Assembly: GCA_021604925.1 (NCBI GenBank)
Contig: BQJX01000020.1
Span: 1 to 14,198 of the forward strand
DNA from: Gemmatimonadota bacterium
GTDB taxonomy: Bacteria; ARS69
Length of the DNA stretch: 14,198 bases
Direction of reading: 5' to 3'
A model generated the notes under the pieces. The model made no database searches, was not told the DNA's origin, and saw nothing but the letters and a program-made list of their open reading frames with translations. Below, piece after piece: positions 6,694 to 13,261 of the stretch. A program made the position numbers and the translations under genes. Numbering within the stretch: the first letter of the stretch is position 1; every line of letters begins with the position of its first letter.

Positions 6694-8970
6694 TCAGCGA
6701 ATCACGGTGATCTTCTGCGTGGTCGCGACACTCCTGCCCGTGGCCCGCAAAAAATACACACCCGACGGGAGTGAGCGGCCTTCATCGTCGAGAGCGCTCC
6801 ACGGGATTAAGGTCCCGTTCGTCGGTTCGTGTGCTTGACGCGATACGCGGCGCCCACTGATATCATAGAGCTCGAGCACAATCGGTTCGGCGATGGGCAA
6901 TGTGAACTCGAGACTCGCGCGGCGCCTCACCGGCAACGGATGGACTCGAAACCCGTGGGACGACGAGCCGATGATGGCGTGGTCTCGGCCCCGCTCCGAT
7001 ACCGGGAACTCCCGGGTCCTCCCTCGCTGCACGGGAAGCAGTCCCTCGATGGCAATCAATGCATTCGACGTGAGGAGACGACTCCGGATTGGAATTGCGC
7101 CCAGCCGTCGTGGAGGACGCGAGAATCGGAAATCGAGCACCTCGGTGGACGCATCCCCACTTGCGTACACGACTTCGTCGCTGTATGCCGTCTCTCTAAG
7201 AAAAAAGTGGCAATCGACCGAGCCAAGGAGTTCAGGATCCGAAGGGACGGAGACGTCCACCAATCGAACGGTGTGCCCGCGCCGCGAGCTGTAGCCGTCC
7301 TCGTCATGCGTGTCGTCCACGAGAACGGCTCTGTCGCCGGATACGGAACTCAGGACTCCCAGCGAGTCAGCCATTGATCCGAGGATCCGCACGCCATCAT
7401 GTTCCATTTCTGCCACATGAAGGAAGCCACCGTCGGTCCATAGTAGTTGGTTGCCCTCACCAGCCACCACGTGGCTAGGCATTGTCGTGAGCAGCTCGCC
7501 AAGAAAACGAGGCGCCGTCGCATCGTGGATATCGAGTCCCACCCACGCCCACCGCCAACCTCCCGTGAAATCCCACACGATGCCGTGCACAATCGCAAAG
7601 TCATCAAGTAGGACCGGCGTTCGTGGAGCGAACACGCGTTCGCCTTCTGGCTTCAGCGAGTCGGCCGGAATGCGAAACAGCTCACGAGGCTCTCCGTCAC
7701 CCGGGATGTCGACCAGTGAGAGCTCCCCACCGAGCGGGCCCCATCGCGTGAGAACCCGGTCGCCACGCACGACGGGACCGCGGTCGGACTCGGGCTGCTT
7801 TGGGTAAGTACCTGCGAGGCGCGGGCGCCCGGGCACACTGAAGTCGTGGACGATCCAGCGGTCGTATTCGACGTCGATCACGTAGTCGGATTTCGGATTC
7901 GGGATGAGTTCCCAAAGACTACGATCTGTCTCGTAGCTGATGAGGGGCGGGCTCTGACCTAGGCCTGTCGCCACCGCGTGGAGTCCCCAGTGGCCCAAGG
8001 CCACGAAGCCGAACGGTGTCCCTCGGATCGAAGTCGCCCTAAGGGGCCAGGGATGAGTCCTCACGAGCGGACTCGCGCAGTCGCGAATATCGATCTCGAG
8101 GACAATCGATCCCAGCCCATTGGTGTCCTGAGAGACGAACGCCTGCTCTCCGTAAATGGAGACGTCCAAGGGGCGTGAATCAAGGTCCAACTCACCGACC
8201 GGCACGGGGTTCGATGGCGTCGCGAGATCCATGACCACCACCTTTCCCGGTCCCGCCACGACCAGAGACGTGTCGTCGACGTCCAGACATGCGGCGCCGT
8301 GCCACTGGAACTCAAGCGAAACGCTCTGCACGATCACAGGCGAACCGGTGTCGGAGAAGTCGACCACCGTGATGGAGTCGTCGGTTGCGCCCAGCAGGTA
8401 AAGAAAGTCCCCGTGGGCGGCGCCGTCGCTGACGTACCCAGTGCCAGCCTGCGTGGCCAAGTGGACGAGTCGTCGTCCCGTGAACCGGAACGCCTGAACA
8501 CTTCCGTCGCGGTTGACGGTGTAGACACGATCCCCGCTGGCGGCGACGGACACACACTCTCCATGGTGGCTCGCTGCGGTGACGGCGGAGACGCGTGGGC
8601 TTCGCGGATCGGAAATGTCGACGGCCACTACGTTCTGGACAGGGCCCCGGTTCGTTGTGCCGCTCAGGAAAAGCATACCGTTCCTCAGCGCGGCCTTGGG
8701 TCCATTGCTGATGTATGGAGAGATGTCTAACTCAGCGATCGAGCACGGATTCTCCACGTCTGTGAGGTCGATCACCTCAAGTCGCCGGCGATGGACGAGG
8801 TACGCGATCTCTCCGGACACGATCACCGGATCGTTGAAGAAGTTGCGCGGCAGGTAGCCCGTCACAAGGTCGCCGGACCGGTAGTCGAACGAAAAGTCGT
8901 TGGATGCGGGCGCCTCGCTCGTGACGACAATTGCAAGCACAGCGATAGCAGAGCGCACAAGGTGATTCAT
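6694..8970 (-). CDS. Secreted beta-propeller (LVIVD-type repeat) protein with FlgD-like C-terminal sorting domain
   Basis: The 758-residue protein starts MNHLVRSAIAVLAIVVTSEA, a signal peptide with likely cleavage after PAS near residue 23. The body repeats the pattern 'VDISDP-x-P-x-x-V', as in VVAVDISDPRSPRVSAV, ITVVDFSDTGSPVIVQSV, VVVMDLATPSNPVPVGEL and VRLVDVSVPSDPELLGSV. This is typical of LVIVD-type propeller blades. The last 85 or so residues form a FlgD-like Ig module (ASLEFTLPIAEPIVLELYDI, SGRRV, LPSGVYFLRA, TQKITVIR) used as a C-terminal export or surface-attachment signal in FCB-group bacteria. A cell-surface or secreted role is therefore likely. ATG 8970 has GAGAGGGGGA upstream; the frame continues to 9126, but that includes attC sequence. 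It is the first gene of the minus-strand trio. Confidence 0.82.
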   Translation of the reverse strand: MNHLVRSAIAVLAIVVTSEAPASNDFSFDYRSGDLVTGYLPRNFFNDPVIVSGEIAYLVHRRRLEVIDLTDVENPCSIAELDISPYISNGPKAALRNGMLFLSGTTNRGPVQNVVAVDISDPRSPRVSAVTAASHHGECVSVAASGDRVYTVNRDGSVQAFRFTGRRLVHLATQAGTGYVSDGAAHGDFLYLLGATDDSITVVDFSDTGSPVIVQSVSLEFQWHGAACLDVDDTSLVVAGPGKVVVMDLATPSNPVPVGELDLDSRPLDVSIYGEQAFVSQDTNGLGSIVLEIDIRDCASPLVRTHPWPLRATSIRGTPFGFVALGHWGLHAVATGLGQSPPLISYETDRSLWELIPNPKSDYVIDVEYDRWIVHDFSVPGRPRLAGTYPKQPESDRGPVVRGDRVLTRWGPLGGELSLVDIPGDGEPRELFRIPADSLKPEGERVFAPRTPVLLDDFAIVHGIVWDFTGGWRWAWVGLDIHDATAPRFLGELLTTMPSHVVAGEGNQLLWTDGGFLHVAEMEHDGVRILGSMADSLGVLSSVSGDRAVLVDDTHDEDGYSSRRGHTVRLVDVSVPSDPELLGSVDCHFFLRETAYSDEVVYASGDASTEVLDFRFSRPPRRLGAIPIRSRLLTSNALIAIEGLLPVQRGRTREFPVSERGRDHAIIGSSSHGFRVHPLPVRRRASLEFTLPIAEPIVLELYDISGRRVSRQAHEPTNGTLIPWSALDDEGRSLPSGVYFLRATGRSVATTQKITVIR

Positions 8971-9124
8971 GAGGGTCCCCCTCTCAGCATGGATTCGGGC
9001 GACGCCACGAAGTATGGCGCGCGCTTCACTAGGAGCGTCGAGCCACGTGCGGGAGTGTGACCGTAAGCCGAGAAGAAAGAATCCAGCCTCAAGAGAATGA
9101 GGTTCGAAACGGCCTCCACCTCGC

Positions 9125-9266
9125 ACCTAGCTAGCATTTGCTGCAGACGGGAACCGCAGGCATACTGTTCCTAATCGTAGTCGGGCGGGAACTCATCCTT
9201 CGGCGGCACGTCCCTTTCGTGCCCCGCTGAAGCGGTCCCCGCAGCGGAAATGCCAGAGTGCTAGGT
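9125..9266 (+). repeat. attC-like site 9 (long family, 142 bp) with AGC/GCT cores
   Basis: ACCTAGC (9125-9131) and GCTAGGT (9260-9266) are exact reverse complements and occupy the R'' and R' positions. The invariant AAC/GTT is replaced by AGC/GCT on both sides. The arms AGCATTTGCTGC and GCAGCGGAAATGCC pair with a two-base bulge. GGCATACTG in the left half ties it to the long family. Length and orientation match sites 1 and 4. The gene-free stretch 8971-9348 otherwise shows nothing I can name; I see no strong promoter for the minus-strand genes in 8971-9124. Confidence 0.65.
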
Positions 9267-9348
9267 CGTCACGCTCGGCAGGCAGAAGCGACAGTCTTCT
9301 TGAAGCGGAACCTGCGAGATCGGACGACGAAAAGAGCGATAGACCGCG

Positions 9349-9678
9349 ATGAATGGGAGACTCAAGTCCGCGGCCCACAACTTTGCCCATTGGCTCTCAA
9401 GCCGAAACAACGACTGGTACGGTTACTGGGCGCTAGGCATAATTCTCGCGTCGACAAGGGGCGGGAACATTGCAAACGTGGAGTTCAGTCTGACGCGCGG
9501 AGTTCGTCGGCAGAATGGTGGGGTCCTTGGCGTCCTCGAGGAAGACTACCGGAGGTTTTTTGCGGCGCAGCTGGAAAAGCAGTCCGTACCGCCTGAGTCC
9601 GCCTCGGACGCTGCCGCAGTCTTCAGCTTCGATCGGTCGAGGACTGCGATGAGGGTTCATGTCGTGAATTCTCGGTGA
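9349..9678 (+). CDS. Hypothetical cassette protein, 109 residues
   Basis: This unrecognised small protein has an aromatic, tryptophan-rich start (FAHWLSSRNNDWYGYWALGI), a basic middle (LTRGVRRQNGGVLGVLEEDY), a glutamine/proline-rich helix and a beta-like end (AMRVHVVNSR). It has no signal peptide, clear membrane helix or known motif. ATG 9349 lacks a strong ribosome-binding site (only AAGAGC upstream). Its position just right of an attC-like site, its + orientation and its size fit a cassette gene. Overlapping frames on the other strand are low-complexity, which favours this reading. Confidence 0.55.
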   Translation: MNGRLKSAAHNFAHWLSSRNNDWYGYWALGIILASTRGGNIANVEFSLTRGVRRQNGGVLGVLEEDYRRFFAAQLEKQSVPPESASDAAAVFSFDRSRTAMRVHVVNSR

Positions 9679-9690
9679 ACGGTCGCAAGA

Positions 9691-9714
9691 GGTGCAGGTG
9701 CAGGTGCAGGTGCA
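9691..9714. repeat. Hexanucleotide tandem repeat (GGTGCA)x4
   Basis: Four perfect copies of GGTGCA lie 13 bases after the end of the hypothetical gene at 9349-9678. They are non-coding in the + strand reading adopted here. Copy number may vary by slippage. The region 9679-9829 holds nothing else that I can support apart from a short inverted repeat, GTGTT...AACAC, at 9785-9797. Confidence 0.7.
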
Positions 9715-9829
9715 TCCATACTCGGTGACGGTGGTCGTGAAAAGATGCAACCGGCGGACAGCATACGGAAGGCCATACCGGATGGTGTTTCGAACACGAT
9801 CCCAGCCTGGTCCAGCGGTCTGTCCGGCG

Positions 9830-9880
9830 ACCAAACTAGCCGTTGCAGCCGACAGAAGTGGCAGCGGCTGAGCCACTACA
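9830..9880 (+). repeat. Partial attC (left half only)
   Basis: ACCAAACTAGCCGTTGCAGC followed by CGACAG matches the left halves of sites 2 and 10314 and the other half-site at 12552. A short complement, CGGCTGAGCCAC, follows at about 9866-9877, but there is no GTTRRRY core before the lipoprotein gene. It is probably a truncated or decayed site. Confidence 0.5.
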
Positions 9881-9906
9881 CCGCAGGCACGCAAAGGGAG
9901 GGAAAA

Positions 9907-10323
9907 GTGAAAAGTTCACTGCTTCTGCTTCTGTCTCTATTGCCCGCTGTATTGGGTGCGTGCGGCCCCAAGCCGGCAATGGAGGCTCCGAGTCGGGACG
10001 AAGAGGTCCGTCCGCGGCTCGGGTTCGCTGGCGGAACATGGGATACGGCACCCGAGGTGGTCTCGTGGGTGGGTGCCTATCACCCGAGCGCCCCCTGGGC
10101 CATGCGCGTGGGCGTCGGTGCCACGATCAACGTGCAGGGTGGCGCAGACTCGATACGCGTTCTCTATCCGGACCTTCCAGGGATGACCGACGTCGTCGTG
10201 GACGCGGTACGGCAGTGGTCGTTTCGTCCCGCGTTGAAGGATGGAAGCGCTGTTGAGGCACGCGTTACATTCGGCATAATGCTGCGCCCTGGACAGAGGC
10301 GCAAGATCGAGGCGCCCAACTAG
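9907..10323 (+). CDS. Lipoprotein with degenerate TonB C-terminal-like domain
   Basis: The 138-residue product starts MKSSLLLLLSLLPAVLGACG, a type II signal peptide with lipobox LGAC, so C19 would be lipidated. The C-terminal half, ending VVVDAVRQWSFRPALKDG then VEARVTFGIML, has the A-V-x-x-W-x-F-x-P-A-x-x-x-G pattern of TonB-C/energy-transducer domains. No TonB transmembrane helix or proline-rich linker is present, so it is more likely a periplasm-facing lipoprotein than an energy transducer. GTG 9907 is preceded by GGGAGGG. The frame is open back to 9745, but that part is half-attC and spacer. The stop TAG directly follows the attC left core GCCCAAC, a tight cassette fit. Confidence 0.75.
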   Translation: MKSSLLLLLSLLPAVLGACGPKPAMEAPSRDEEVRPRLGFAGGTWDTAPEVVSWVGAYHPSAPWAMRVGVGATINVQGGADSIRVLYPDLPGMTDVVVDAVRQWSFRPALKDGSAVEARVTFGIMLRPGQRRKIEAPN

Positions 10324-10427
10324 CGCTTGCAGCCGAAGGATCGCTTCTGTCAATCTGGCCGCCTGCGCGGCGAGGGCGCCGCCAGCGGCCCCGGCTGAAG
10401 CACAACACCGTCCGTCAGGTGTTAGAG
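10314..10427 (+). repeat. attC site 10 (short family, 114 bp)
   Basis: The left core is GCCCAAC (10314-10320) and the right core is GTTAGAG (10421-10427), one base off consensus. The arms GCTTGCAGCCG and CGGCTGAAGC pair with one missing base, the extrahelical position. The left half is nearly identical to attC 2 (CCCAACTAGCG, TTGCAGCCGA, GGATCGC, TCTGTCA). The next gene's ribosome-binding site starts six bases after the right core. Confidence 0.82.
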
Positions 10428-10442
10428 TGATTTGGAGGACTC

Positions 10443-10853
10443 GTGAACAGGTCCGAAGGATACCGGCCACGGTCTGCGGCGACCATTCTCCCTTGGCCGA
10501 AGAGCGAGGACATGGGCAAGTCTACTCTCGACCTCTTGGATCATGATCAGCTCGAACGATACCCTACGGTCTCTGTGCCCAGCGTGGACGCTTTTGGCTT
10601 CTTGTTCGCCCTCGATGAGTCGGACTGTCCGGCCAAATGGCGGATCTCGAGGAAGGATCTAGCGATACTTGTCGAGATGTCAGGCGAAGAGCTGCAGTTG
10701 AGAGCAGTGGAATGGCGTGAGCACCGCGCATGGCCTCGTCCACCGGTGGACATCAACCCATTTGACCTATGCGGCTTCCTCAACGCGCTCAAGTCCTTCG
10801 CTGCTTCACACCCGCCGGGAACTGGCTTTCTCCTCTGTTTGGACGAGTTGTGA
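10443..10853 (+). CDS. Hypothetical protein, first gene of a macro-domain cassette
   Basis: The 136-residue product is unrecognised. It is soluble and mildly acidic, with a proline-rich start, a central stretch (FGFLFALDESDCPAKW), a helix (RKDLAILVEMSGEELQLRAV) and a tail (FDLCGFLNALKSFAASHP). GTG 10443 follows GGAGG at 10433-10437 with ideal spacing; an internal ATG at 10512 is possible. It begins 16 bases after attC 10, and the macro-domain gene starts about 40 bases after its stop with no attC between. The two therefore share a cassette and probably a transcript. A functional partnership with the ADP-ribose-binding neighbour is conceivable but not shown. Confidence 0.65.
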   Translation: MNRSEGYRPRSAATILPWPKSEDMGKSTLDLLDHDQLERYPTVSVPSVDAFGFLFALDESDCPAKWRISRKDLAILVEMSGEELQLRAVEWREHRAWPRPPVDINPFDLCGFLNALKSFAASHPPGTGFLLCLDEL

Positions 10854-10894
10854 GCGGCGGCCGCCGACGATGTGCCGACGAATATGGGGACACG

Positions 10895-11434
10895 GTGCTG
10901 AGTCGAATGGCGCTAGTAGTGGCAGACATCACAACCATGGAAGTGGATGCGATCGTGAACGCGGCCAACTCCGCGCTTTGCGGAGGTGGCGGTGTCGATG
11001 GCGCAATTCATGCCGCTGCCGGGCCGGGGCTTCTTGAAGAGTGTAGAGGGCTTGGTCGCTGCCCTGCAGGAAACGCAGTTGCCACGGGTGGCCATGGACT
11101 GAAGGCTCGGTGGATCATTCACGCAGTGGGCCCGGTCTGGGCAGGTGGGGGTTGCGGAGAGTCAGCGTTGCTGCGGAGAACCTATCGCAGAGCTCTGGAA
11201 CTTTCTCGAGATCTGCCTGTCGACACCGTCGCCTTCCCCGCTATCAGCTGTGGCGCGTACCGATTCCCAGTGCGAGACGCGGCACGGATTGCCGTCCGCG
11301 AGGTCGCTAGGTTCTTGAGCTGTAATCGCCGACCAAGAGAGGTCAAATTGTGCTGCTTCGAACCCTACGTCATGCGGGAGTATGAACGCGCTGTTTCCGA
11401 TCTGACCGGGAGTTCTGGTCGGCGCATGAGCTGA
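10895..11434 (+). CDS. Macro-domain protein (ADP-ribose / O-acetyl-ADP-ribose deacetylase, YmdB/MacroD-like)
   Basis: The 179-residue protein follows the MacroD plan: VADITTMEVDAIVNAANSAL, CGGGGVDGAIHAAAGPGLL, CPAGNAVATGGHGL, WIIHAVGPVW, VAFPAISCGAYRFP and a C-terminal helix. The N of NAAN and the D of GGVDGAIH match the catalytic pair that removes ADP-ribose from proteins or hydrolyses O-acetyl-ADP-ribose. Both are intact, as is the G-A/V-Y substrate loop. GTG 10895 has GGGGA four bases upstream; ATG 10907 (175 residues) is an alternative with a poorer site. Macro domains also act as antitoxins to ADP-ribosyltransferases such as DarT, but the gene upstream is not recognisably DarT. Confidence 0.87.
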   Translation: MLSRMALVVADITTMEVDAIVNAANSALCGGGGVDGAIHAAAGPGLLEECRGLGRCPAGNAVATGGHGLKARWIIHAVGPVWAGGGCGESALLRRTYRRALELSRDLPVDTVAFPAISCGAYRFPVRDAARIAVREVARFLSCNRRPREVKLCCFEPYVMREYERAVSDLTGSSGRRMS

Positions 11435-11436
11435 GC

Positions 11437-11475
11437 GCCTAGCGAGGTCCCGCCGAACGGTCGCCGGCTGGAACA
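11437..11475 (+). repeat. attC remnant after the macro-domain gene
   Basis: GCCTAGC (11437-11443) resembles a left core with AGC for AAC, as in site 9. GCCGGCTGGAACACAACTC near 11463-11481 resembles the right arm of attC 10 (CCGGCTGAAGCACAACACC). The loop and the right core are missing, so the evidence is weak. Confidence 0.35.
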
Positions 11476-11499
11476 CAACTCATCAACAGGAGCAGAATC

Positions 11500-11841
11500 G
11501 TGCTCGACTGGGAGATCCTTGCGGCAAGGTGGGTTTTGGGAGATGTCAGCGGCGACGAAGTCGTGGTACTTGCGCTTCGGCAGCTTGAAGGTGGTTCAAC
11601 CTCGGTCCATTGGCTCGTGCTGTCCGTAGTGGTCGGCCCCACTCGGGGTTCCGTAGAACTTGGCCTGATCGCGACTGTAGCTCAAGAGAGTCGCGAGCTG
11701 GCGGCGGCGTACGAAGTCGAATCGGTGCGCGTCTCGACGGCTGGCGATCGAATCGACCTATCGCTCCTTGATGGCGAGCGCACATATAGCAAAGAAGCGG
11801 ACGGCATTCGGGTTCAGGAGGCAGCATTCCTAATGATCTAA
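11500..11841 (+). CDS. Hypothetical protein, tandem paralogue A (shared N-terminal module)
   Basis: The 113-residue product opens MLDWEILAARWVLGDVSGDE, then VVVLALRQLEGGSTSVHW. This aligns along about 50 residues with the next gene: identical or similar W-E-I-L-A-A, V-G-[DE]-[VL]-S-x-D-E-V-V, L-x-x-G-S-[TS]-S-[VL]-H-W and P-T-R. The C-terminal half (beta-rich, ending IRVQEAAFLMI) has no counterpart in the neighbour. I do not recognise the family. GTG 11500 has AGGAG at 11488-11492. The TAA stop falls in an attC-like left core. This pattern suggests a fixed recognition or structural module joined to variable ends. Confidence 0.65.
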   Translation: MLDWEILAARWVLGDVSGDEVVVLALRQLEGGSTSVHWLVLSVVVGPTRGSVELGLIATVAQESRELAAAYEVESVRVSTAGDRIDLSLLDGERTYSKEADGIRVQEAAFLMI

Positions 11842-11938
11842 AGCGATGCTCTGATCGGTTTGACAAGAGGAATTGGATGACTACCCGCAGACGTATCCGT
11901 AGTGCGGATCGGAGGAGCGCAATCACGATGTGTTAGGA
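11836..11938 (+). repeat. attC-like site 11 (103 bp, degenerate)
   Basis: ATCTAAA (11836-11842) and GTTAGGA (11932-11938) each match the left and right core consensus at six of seven positions, and their separation equals that of attC 2. AAGCGATGCTC and GAGCGCAATC are only partly complementary. Position (stop codon in the left core, next gene just after the right core) supports it more than pairing does. A 19-codon reading frame (11877-11936, AGAGGAA upstream) lies inside it. Confidence 0.45.
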
Positions 11939-11946
11939 GGGTTAGC

Positions 11947-12528
11947 ATGCTCGAGTGGGAGATCCTGGCAGCCCAGTGGGCCGTGGGCGAACTCTCTGTG
12001 GACGAAGTCGTCTCTATCGCTGACCGGGAGCTGAAGCGAGGCTCTTCGTCTCTCCACTGGATGAGAATCGTAGGTGAGCCGAGCCCGACGAGGTTCGACA
12101 TCGAGCCTGAGTTCAGGCGTGCACTGCACGACCTCGGTGTCCGAGTCCCAGAAGCTCACGCGGCAGGTGGGATCCTCTCCTCCAAGCTTATTGAACGTGC
12201 GCGGCTAGAGTTCGACAAGAGCAACTTCGTCGAACCGTGGGGTGCGTTTCTCGACGCCGATCGTGCGGCGTCGAGAGTTCGGCAACTTGAACTGGAAGTA
12301 TCGTCGGGGCACCAGCTGTTCGGAGTCCCGGCGAGAGCTGTGGCCCACCGCCAGGACCGAGATGACAGCCTCTTCGAACTTCTTGATGGGTCGGGGCGAG
12401 TCGCGGTGGTGCATTTGACGTACGGTGGTCGTCAGCAGCCCCCGTTACCCGATGCGGTGATCTTCGAGTCGTTGGCGCAATGGAGAGAGCGTGCGTGGCG
12501 TGACACCGTGGATCACCTTGGGCAGTGA
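11947..12528 (+). CDS. Hypothetical protein, tandem paralogue B (shared N-terminal module)
   Basis: The 193-residue product begins MLEWEILAAQWAVGELSVDE, then VVSIADRELKRGSSSLHW, clearly related to the start of the gene at 11500. After about residue 48 it diverges: an acidic helical segment (FRRALHDLGVRVPEAHAAGG), charged repeats around RLEFDKSNFVEPWGAFLDA, and a beta-rich end (SGRVAVVHLTYGGRQQPPLP). No known motif, signal peptide or membrane helix is seen. ATG 11947 has GGAGGG at 11936-11941. The first 15 bases of this initiation region (GGAGGGTTAGCATGC) recur at the GNAT gene at 13283. The open frame upstream to 11902 is attC-like sequence. Function unknown. Confidence 0.68.
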   Translation: MLEWEILAAQWAVGELSVDEVVSIADRELKRGSSSLHWMRIVGEPSPTRFDIEPEFRRALHDLGVRVPEAHAAGGILSSKLIERARLEFDKSNFVEPWGAFLDADRAASRVRQLELEVSSGHQLFGVPARAVAHRQDRDDSLFELLDGSGRVAVVHLTYGGRQQPPLPDAVIFESLAQWRERAWRDTVDHLGQ

Positions 12529-12551
12529 TCGGAACTCGAACCGATCGCCCA

Positions 12552-12585
12552 TCCAAACTAGCGATTGCAGCTGACGGATCGGCGC
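12552..12585 (+). repeat. Partial attC (left half only)
   Basis: TCCAAACTAGCGATTGCAGC then TGACGGATCGG matches the left half of the short attC family and the half-site at 9830. No right arm or GTTRRRY core follows before the next gene, whose ribosome-binding site (GGAGGA, 12587-12592) begins immediately. The nearest right core is the GTTAGGC at 13262, beyond that gene. Confidence 0.5.
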
Positions 12586-12597
12586 TGGAGGATAGTG

Positions 12598-13245
12598 ATG
12601 CGCTTCGTTCACCTCGCACCTCGCAGCTCTGTGATTCGGATCCGCAAATCGGGCATCTCAAGTGGCAACGGATGCCATGGTCGCGGTGTCTATTGTGTCC
12701 CGCTACTCGAGCTGCCTCGCGTATCGATCATCAGGCAGGAGGATCCCTATTGTGACCGTACTATTGAGAGCGACCCGATCTCGATCGCAGAGCAGTGGAA
12801 GTGGCTTTTTAGTCCGGATTGCACGCACGGCCACTCGGCACGTCCTGTTGCTGTAGTATTCTTTGTTCCTCGGCGCTTGTGGCCAGTCGACTTGATCTTG
12901 GCGATCCGAGTCCGAGCGCTGCGTTCATTCTTGTCTGGCGCTAACGGTGCGGAGGGCTACATGGTCAACTCTGATGAACGTAAGGCTGTGAGAGAGATAC
13001 TCCAGAGTTCCGCCCTTCAGGATTGTAACTTGGTTACCCGGATTGAAGTTGCCTCCGCCAGTGGAATGGGCAAAGCGATCAATCGGTTCCGGGAACTAGG
13101 AGGTACTGTGTTCTCAAGTTACGACGATACCATTGAGGTCGTGGTTCGAGGGCGGATTCCCTCCAAATGCATCACGAGGCTGGTGGCTTTGTCTCAGACG
13201 AATCAAGAATGGCAGTCGCGCCGGGAGCGTGAATGGGGCGACTGA
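12598..13245 (+). CDS. Hypothetical protein with FVHL...RGVY N-terminus
   Basis: The 215-residue product starts MRFVHLAPRSSVIRIRKSGI, then GRGVYCVPLL, followed by ISIAEQWKWLF and a strand RPVAVVFFVPRRLWPVDL. I recall this order (HL-x-x-x-x-x-x-x-I-x-x-x-GI, RGVY, PVAVVF) from uncharacterised bacterial proteins. A histidine-led strand followed by G-x-Y is also reminiscent of ADP-ribosyltransferase-like folds, but that link is speculative. The C-terminal third (INRFRELGGTVFSSYDDTIE, VVVRGRI) looks like a separate alpha/beta domain. ATG 12598 has GGAGGA five bases upstream. The frame open back to 12565 is half-attC. It lies between a left half-attC and an isolated right core. Confidence 0.65.
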   Translation: MRFVHLAPRSSVIRIRKSGISSGNGCHGRGVYCVPLLELPRVSIIRQEDPYCDRTIESDPISIAEQWKWLFSPDCTHGHSARPVAVVFFVPRRLWPVDLILAIRVRALRSFLSGANGAEGYMVNSDERKAVREILQSSALQDCNLVTRIEVASASGMGKAINRFRELGGTVFSSYDDTIEVVVRGRIPSKCITRLVALSQTNQEWQSRREREWGD

Positions 13246-13261
13246 AGGTTGACCTTGGGCC

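Noticed and set aside
8971..9126. Extension of the beta-propeller gene to ATG 9126
   Set aside because: It would precede a clear signal peptide by 52 residues and begin in attC sequence. ATG 8970 has a ribosome-binding site.
9433..9894. Minus-strand open frame of 153 codons
   Set aside because: It includes a low-complexity CTCTCTCT run from the hexamer repeat and spans a half-attC. It has no ribosome-binding site or motif.
9745..9906. Upstream extension of the lipoprotein gene from ATG 9745
   Set aside because: The extension translates spacer and half-attC and would bury the signal peptide and lipobox.
11860..11865. Perfect -35 box TTGACA upstream of paralogue B
   Set aside because: No acceptable -10 box lies 16-18 bases downstream (the sequence there is ACCCGC/TACCCG), so it is probably chance.
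12188..12661. Minus-strand open frame of 157 codons
   Set aside because: It is the antisense shadow of paralogue B and its attC. The residue composition is not protein-like.
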